Below the pieces are notes generated by a model, which saw only the letters and a list, made by a program, of their open reading frames with translations, did not search any database and was not told where the DNA came from. Source: Pseudomonas fluorescens (GTDB lineage: Bacteria; Pseudomonadota; Gammaproteobacteria; Pseudomonadales; Pseudomonadaceae). Taken from it: 64,000 nucleotides of DNA. The position numbers and the translations under genes are program-made. The first letter of the stretch is position 1. Every line of letters starts with the position of its first letter. The stretch is from NCBI RefSeq assembly GCF_001307155.1, contig NZ_CP012830.1, forward strand, positions 2,556,501 through 2,620,500, written 5' to 3'. This document shows positions 60,714 to 64,000 of this stretch, in pieces.

Positions 60714-62524
60714 TCACTGCGGTCCTCGGACGGTTGCAGACTTACACCGGGTGCGCCCGCGCGCAGCCGCAGGGTGATCAGGGCGCCGCCTTCCTTGTGG
60801 TTGGCGAACGACAGTTCACCGCCGAAGGCGCGCATCAACGTGTCGCAAATGGCCAATCCCAGCCCAAGGCCCTGAGTGCGGGTCTTGGTGGTGTAGAACG
60901 GTTCACCGGCGCGACCGAGGGCCTCCATGCAGAACCCCGGGCCGTTATCGCGAATGTACAGGTTGACGCCGTCGGCGGTGGATTCGGCACTCAACCAGAG
61001 TTTACGGGGCGGGCCTTTTTCGGTCAGGGCGTCGAGGGCGTTGGCCAACAGGTTACCGAGTACTTGGCGCAGACGGGTTTCGCCGGCCTCGACCCACAGC
61101 GTGGCAGCCGGCAGGTCACGGATCAGTTCGACTTCCATTGCCCGCCTGCGCTTGGCCAGCAACGCCAGTGCATCGTCCAGTGCCGGTTGCAGCGCAACGC
61201 TTTCCGGGGCGTGACGGTCGCGACGGGCAAAGGCACGCAGGTGGGCGATGATCGAGGCCATGCGCCCGGTCAGTTCGCTGATCAGTTTCAGGTTGCCGCG
61301 GGCATCGTCGGTGCGTTGATGGTCAAGCAGCACTTCGGCGTTTTCCGCGTAGCTGCGAATCGCCGCCAGCGGTTGATTGAGCTCGTGACTGATGCTTGCC
61401 GACATGGTGCCCAGCGCCGAGAGTTTGCCGGCCTGGACCAGATCGTCCTGGGCGCGCACCAGCTCCTGTTGCGCCTGTTCGCGCTCCAGCACTTCCTGCT
61501 TGAGACGGCGGTTGAGCCCTTCGAGGTCGCTGGTTCTTTCGGCGACGCGCGCTTCCAGTTCGCGGCGGGTCTTGGCCTCGAAGGCGATGCGCTGCAAGTA
61601 GTGGCGACGGCGTTGCATCATCAGTCCCAGCAGCAACATCAACACCAACAGCGTCGCCCCACCGATGGCCACTACCGTGCGCACGGGGCGGTCGATCAAG
61701 GTTCTGGGCGCGAGGATGCTGACGCTCCAGCCGGTTTCTTCGATCTGCTGAGTCTGGATCAGCCAAGCGTCCGGGTTGAGGTTCAGCGGTTGCGGATCAC
61801 GGGTCGGGTAGGGCTGGACGGCAGAGATCGCGTGGCGTTCTTCGTCAGTCAGCGGTCGGGTCGCCCTGAAGCGCCACTCCGGGCGTGAGGTGATGATGAC
61901 CACTCCGTTGTGATCGGTCAGCAGCAGTTGCTCGGGGGTTTTACCCCAAAGGCTTTCGGTGTGGTCGAGGTCGACCTTGACCACCAGCACACCGATGATC
62001 TGCTCGCCATCGCGCACGGCTCCGGCAAAGAAATAACCGCGTTTGGCCGACGTCGTGCCCAGGCCGAAAAAGCGCCCGAGGCGGCCTTGCATGGCTTCGC
62101 TGAAATACGGTCGGAAGGCAAAGTTACGCCCGACAAAACTATCGTGTTTGTCCCAGTTGGACGCCGCCAGGGTCTTGCCGTGGGTGTCCATCAGGTACAT
62201 GACTTCGGCGCCAGTCTGGGCGCGGATGTCCTTGAGCAGGCGATTGGCGTTGTCGGTGGCCTGCGGCTCATATGGCGCGGCGAGAACGGCACGTAGGGCC
62301 GGTAGATCACCGAGGATCTGCGGCAAGACTTCATAGCGGTGCAGGGTCCCCAGCAGGTTGGCGACGTAGAGGTCCAGCGTCTGGCGGTTTTGTCCAACCA
62401 GCTCGCTGCGGTAATAACGCTCGGCCAGGTGCTGCAGGGGCCACAACAACGGCGCCAGGCACAGGGCGAGCAGCGCCAGGCTGCGCCAGCGGGGTCTGCG
62501 GGGGAGTGTTGGGGTCATAAGCAT
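60710..62524 (-). CDS. dctB: C4-dicarboxylate sensor kinase DctB
   Basis: 604 aa membrane histidine kinase. One helix near residues 15-30, a periplasmic double-PDC sensor region to ~290 (MYLMDTHGKTLAASNW, VVKVDLDHTESLWG), a second helix ~293-310, a coiled coil (~320-370), the H-box in SASISHELNQPLAAIRSY and the ATPase domain with DNGPGF and GLGLGLAICDTL. Its stop overlaps the dctD start by 4 bases. A start at the third codon (62518) is also possible. Confidence 0.94.
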   Translation of the reverse strand: MLMTPTLPRRPRWRSLALLALCLAPLLWPLQHLAERYYRSELVGQNRQTLDLYVANLLGTLHRYEVLPQILGDLPALRAVLAAPYEPQATDNANRLLKDIRAQTGAEVMYLMDTHGKTLAASNWDKHDSFVGRNFAFRPYFSEAMQGRLGRFFGLGTTSAKRGYFFAGAVRDGEQIIGVLVVKVDLDHTESLWGKTPEQLLLTDHNGVVIITSRPEWRFRATRPLTDEERHAISAVQPYPTRDPQPLNLNPDAWLIQTQQIEETGWSVSILAPRTLIDRPVRTVVAIGGATLLVLMLLLGLMMQRRRHYLQRIAFEAKTRRELEARVAERTSDLEGLNRRLKQEVLEREQAQQELVRAQDDLVQAGKLSALGTMSASISHELNQPLAAIRSYAENAEVLLDHQRTDDARGNLKLISELTGRMASIIAHLRAFARRDRHAPESVALQPALDDALALLAKRRRAMEVELIRDLPAATLWVEAGETRLRQVLGNLLANALDALTEKGPPRKLWLSAESTADGVNLYIRDNGPGFCMEALGRAGEPFYTTKTRTQGLGLGLAICDTLMRAFGGELSFANHKEGGALITLRLRAGAPGVSLQPSEDRSE

Positions 62525-62554
62525 CGGGCGCCTGAAGGTACAGGCGCATTATGC

Positions 62555-63436
62555 CTAGGCTTGTTCGGCAAGACACTCGCGCAACGCGTCGCGCCAGTCG
62601 GGTTGGCTGACCTGCCATTGCTGTTGCAGAAGGCGGCAATCCAGACGCGAGTTCAGTGGGCGAGTGGCGGGTGTCGGGTAGTCGCGGCTGGGGATCGCCT
62701 CCAGGCTGGCGCAGGTTTTGTGCTGCGCCTGTAAATGTTCGGCGATGGCTTGAGCAAATCCAAACCATGACGTTTCGCCCTGAGCGGTCAGGTGGTAAGT
62801 GCCCCAGGCACCGGCTTGCCCCGATTGCCAGCGCTCGATCAAAGCGCGCGTGCTGGTGGCGATGGTGCCAGCCCAGGTCGGTGCGCCGATCTGGTCGGCG
62901 ACGATGCGCAAGTGCGGTTTCTCTTGCAGCAACCGTTGCATGGTCAGCAGGAAGTTGCGCCCGTGGTTCGAGTAGACCCAACTGGTGCGCAGAATCAGGT
63001 GCTGACCGTTGACGGCGCGGATGGCCTGCTCGCCGGCCAGTTTGCTGGCGCCGTAGACACCCAGCGGGTGGGGTTCGTCGGTCTCGGTATAAGGCGAGGC
63101 TTTGCAGCCGTCGAACACGTAGTCGGTTGAGTAGTGAATCAGCGGGATACCCAGTTCCAGGGCCTGCTCGGCGAGCACTCCCGGCGCTGTGGCGTTTATG
63201 GCGAACGCCAACTCGGGTTCACTTTCCGCTTGATCGACGGCTGTGTGTGCGGCGGCATTGATGATCAGATTCGGACGTAAAGCGCGAATCTGCAGACGGA
63301 TCTGCTCCGGATATGCCAGATCGAGCCGATCGCGCCCCAGCACGATCAGTTCGCCGAGCCCTTTGAGGCGACGTTGCAGCTCGATGGAAACCTGACCGTG
63401 CTGGCCACTGATGAGGATTTTCAGGGGCGTGCTCAT
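62555..63436 (-). CDS. rmlD: dTDP-4-dehydrorhamnose reductase
   Basis: 293 aa, last step of dTDP-L-rhamnose synthesis for lipopolysaccharide and exopolysaccharides. The ATG at 63436 (MSTPLKILISG) is the family start. NADPH-binding ISGQHGQVS, NAAAHTAVDQAE, catalytic Tyr and Lys in YGASKLAGEQ, and STDYVFDG are visible. Overlaps rmlC by 4 bases (ATGA). Follows rmlC; rmlA and rmlB, if present, lie past the right edge. Confidence 0.93.
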   Translation of the reverse strand: MSTPLKILISGQHGQVSIELQRRLKGLGELIVLGRDRLDLAYPEQIRLQIRALRPNLIINAAAHTAVDQAESEPELAFAINATAPGVLAEQALELGIPLIHYSTDYVFDGCKASPYTETDEPHPLGVYGASKLAGEQAIRAVNGQHLILRTSWVYSNHGRNFLLTMQRLLQEKPHLRIVADQIGAPTWAGTIATSTRALIERWQSGQAGAWGTYHLTAQGETSWFGFAQAIAEHLQAQHKTCASLEAIPSRDYPTPATRPLNSRLDCRLLQQQWQVSQPDWRDALRECLAEQA

Positions 63437-63978
63437 GCAAATACCTGCGCCTCGCGCAGAAGCTTGCCGGCCTGGTCCTTGGCTGACAGCTGTGGTGTTT
63501 GCGTGAGTTGCCAGTCGATGGCCAGATCGGGATCGTCCCAGCGAATGCAGCGTTCGGCCGATGGGGTGTAGTAGTCGGTGGTTTTGTAGAGGAACTCGGC
63601 GTAGTCGCTCAGCACGACGAATCCGTGGGCAAAACCTTCGGGAATCCACAGTTGGCGATGGTTTTGTGCAGACAAGCGCACGCCCACCCAGCGTCCAAAA
63701 TTCGCTGAGCTGCGGCGGATGTCGACGGCGATGTCGAGGACTTCCCCATCAGTGACCCGCACCAGTTTTCCCTGGGTATTTTCCAGTTGGTAATGCAAGC
63801 CGCGCAGTACACCTTTCTGCGAGCGTGAGTGGTTGTCCTGAACGAACGTTGTGTTCAGCCCCGTCGCTTGCTGAAAATCCCTGGCGTTGAAGCTTTCGTA
63901 GAAAAATCCACGCTCGTCACCAAACACTTTCGGCTCGATGATCAGAATCTCGGGCAATTGGGTGGCGATGACCTTCAT
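63433..63978 (-). CDS. rmlC: dTDP-4-dehydrorhamnose 3,5-epimerase
   Basis: 181 aa cupin-fold epimerase, complete in the window. Seen: IEPKVFGDERGFFYESFN, FVQDNHSRSQKGVLRGLHYQ, whose His-region forms the active site, and WIPEGFAHGFVVLSDYAEFLYKTTDYY. The gene begins 22 bases from the right edge, so upstream operon members cannot be seen. Confidence 0.95.
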   Translation of the reverse strand: MKVIATQLPEILIIEPKVFGDERGFFYESFNARDFQQATGLNTTFVQDNHSRSQKGVLRGLHYQLENTQGKLVRVTDGEVLDIAVDIRRSSANFGRWVGVRLSAQNHRQLWIPEGFAHGFVVLSDYAEFLYKTTDYYTPSAERCIRWDDPDLAIDWQLTQTPQLSAKDQAGKLLREAQVFA

Positions 63979-64000
63979 TGGTGTGTTCCGGCGAGGCTGA

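Overview
The window is a Pseudomonas chromosome segment, most like the P. fluorescens group. The evidence is high GC, gene families and gene orders typical of Pseudomonas, and many interspersed palindromic repeats of the kind seen in fluorescent pseudomonads (GTGGCGAGGGAGC-type pairs, GCGAGCAAGC-type pairs, GTTCCCACGC-type hairpins). From memory, the order gshA / thioesterase / tex / amgR-amgS / rimK / hslR / hslO / pckA matches the P. aeruginosa chromosome, as do the neighbourhoods fdhD-YdeP, nudE-cysQ and dctBD-rml. No rRNA, tRNA, prophage, transposase or CRISPR array was found.

Layout. 1-2.9 kb: the end of a receiver-domain protein, an AraC regulator divergent from a desaturase, and a possible small RNA. 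2.9-32 kb: an organosulfur scavenging region, interrupted by some general genes. It holds an RBBP9-type hydrolase with a degenerate sigma-54 activator-like protein, an orphan MetQ, a polar amino acid ABC operon, a met-type ABC transporter joined to an FMN-dependent monooxygenase and two SfnB-like flavoproteins, a cystine ABC operon, D-cysteine desulfhydrase, serine acetyltransferase (epsC) and tauABCD. Among these sit betT with a BetI-type operator, a decayed hicAB module and an aldo-keto reductase. 32-44.5 kb: a conserved housekeeping block (gshA to pckA). 44.5-46 kb: a small-gene region with a second decayed toxin-antitoxin module and two related DUF6124-like genes. 46-52 kb: an unusual secreted TPR protein, a polysaccharide deacetylase, a recQ-family helicase, a thioesterase and a glycine-zipper protein. 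52-64 kb: a YdeP-type molybdoenzyme with fdhD and a LysR regulator, the nucleotide hydrolases yrfG, nudE and cysQ, dctBD, and rmlC-rmlD cut by the window edge on their upstream side.

How it works together. The 3-32 kb part looks like a sulfur-limitation toolkit. Transporters bring in methionine-like, cystine-like and sulfonate compounds. Flavin-dependent or 2-oxoglutarate-dependent oxygenases release sulfite. DcyD and EpsC manage cysteine, while gshA (glutathione) and cysQ (PAP removal) use or support the same pool. Several of these operons carry AT-rich TATTC/GAATA repeats upstream, and two very short, well-initiated ORFs that were probably never annotated lie beside them (5694-5789 and 17795-17863, both minus). 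The strongest candidates for undescribed biology are those short ORFs, the activator-like protein at 3548-4483 that lacks arginine fingers and a DNA-binding domain, the possible small RNA at 2540-2757, and a toxin-antitoxin module that seems to have been trimmed on both sides at GTTCCCACGC-type repeats.
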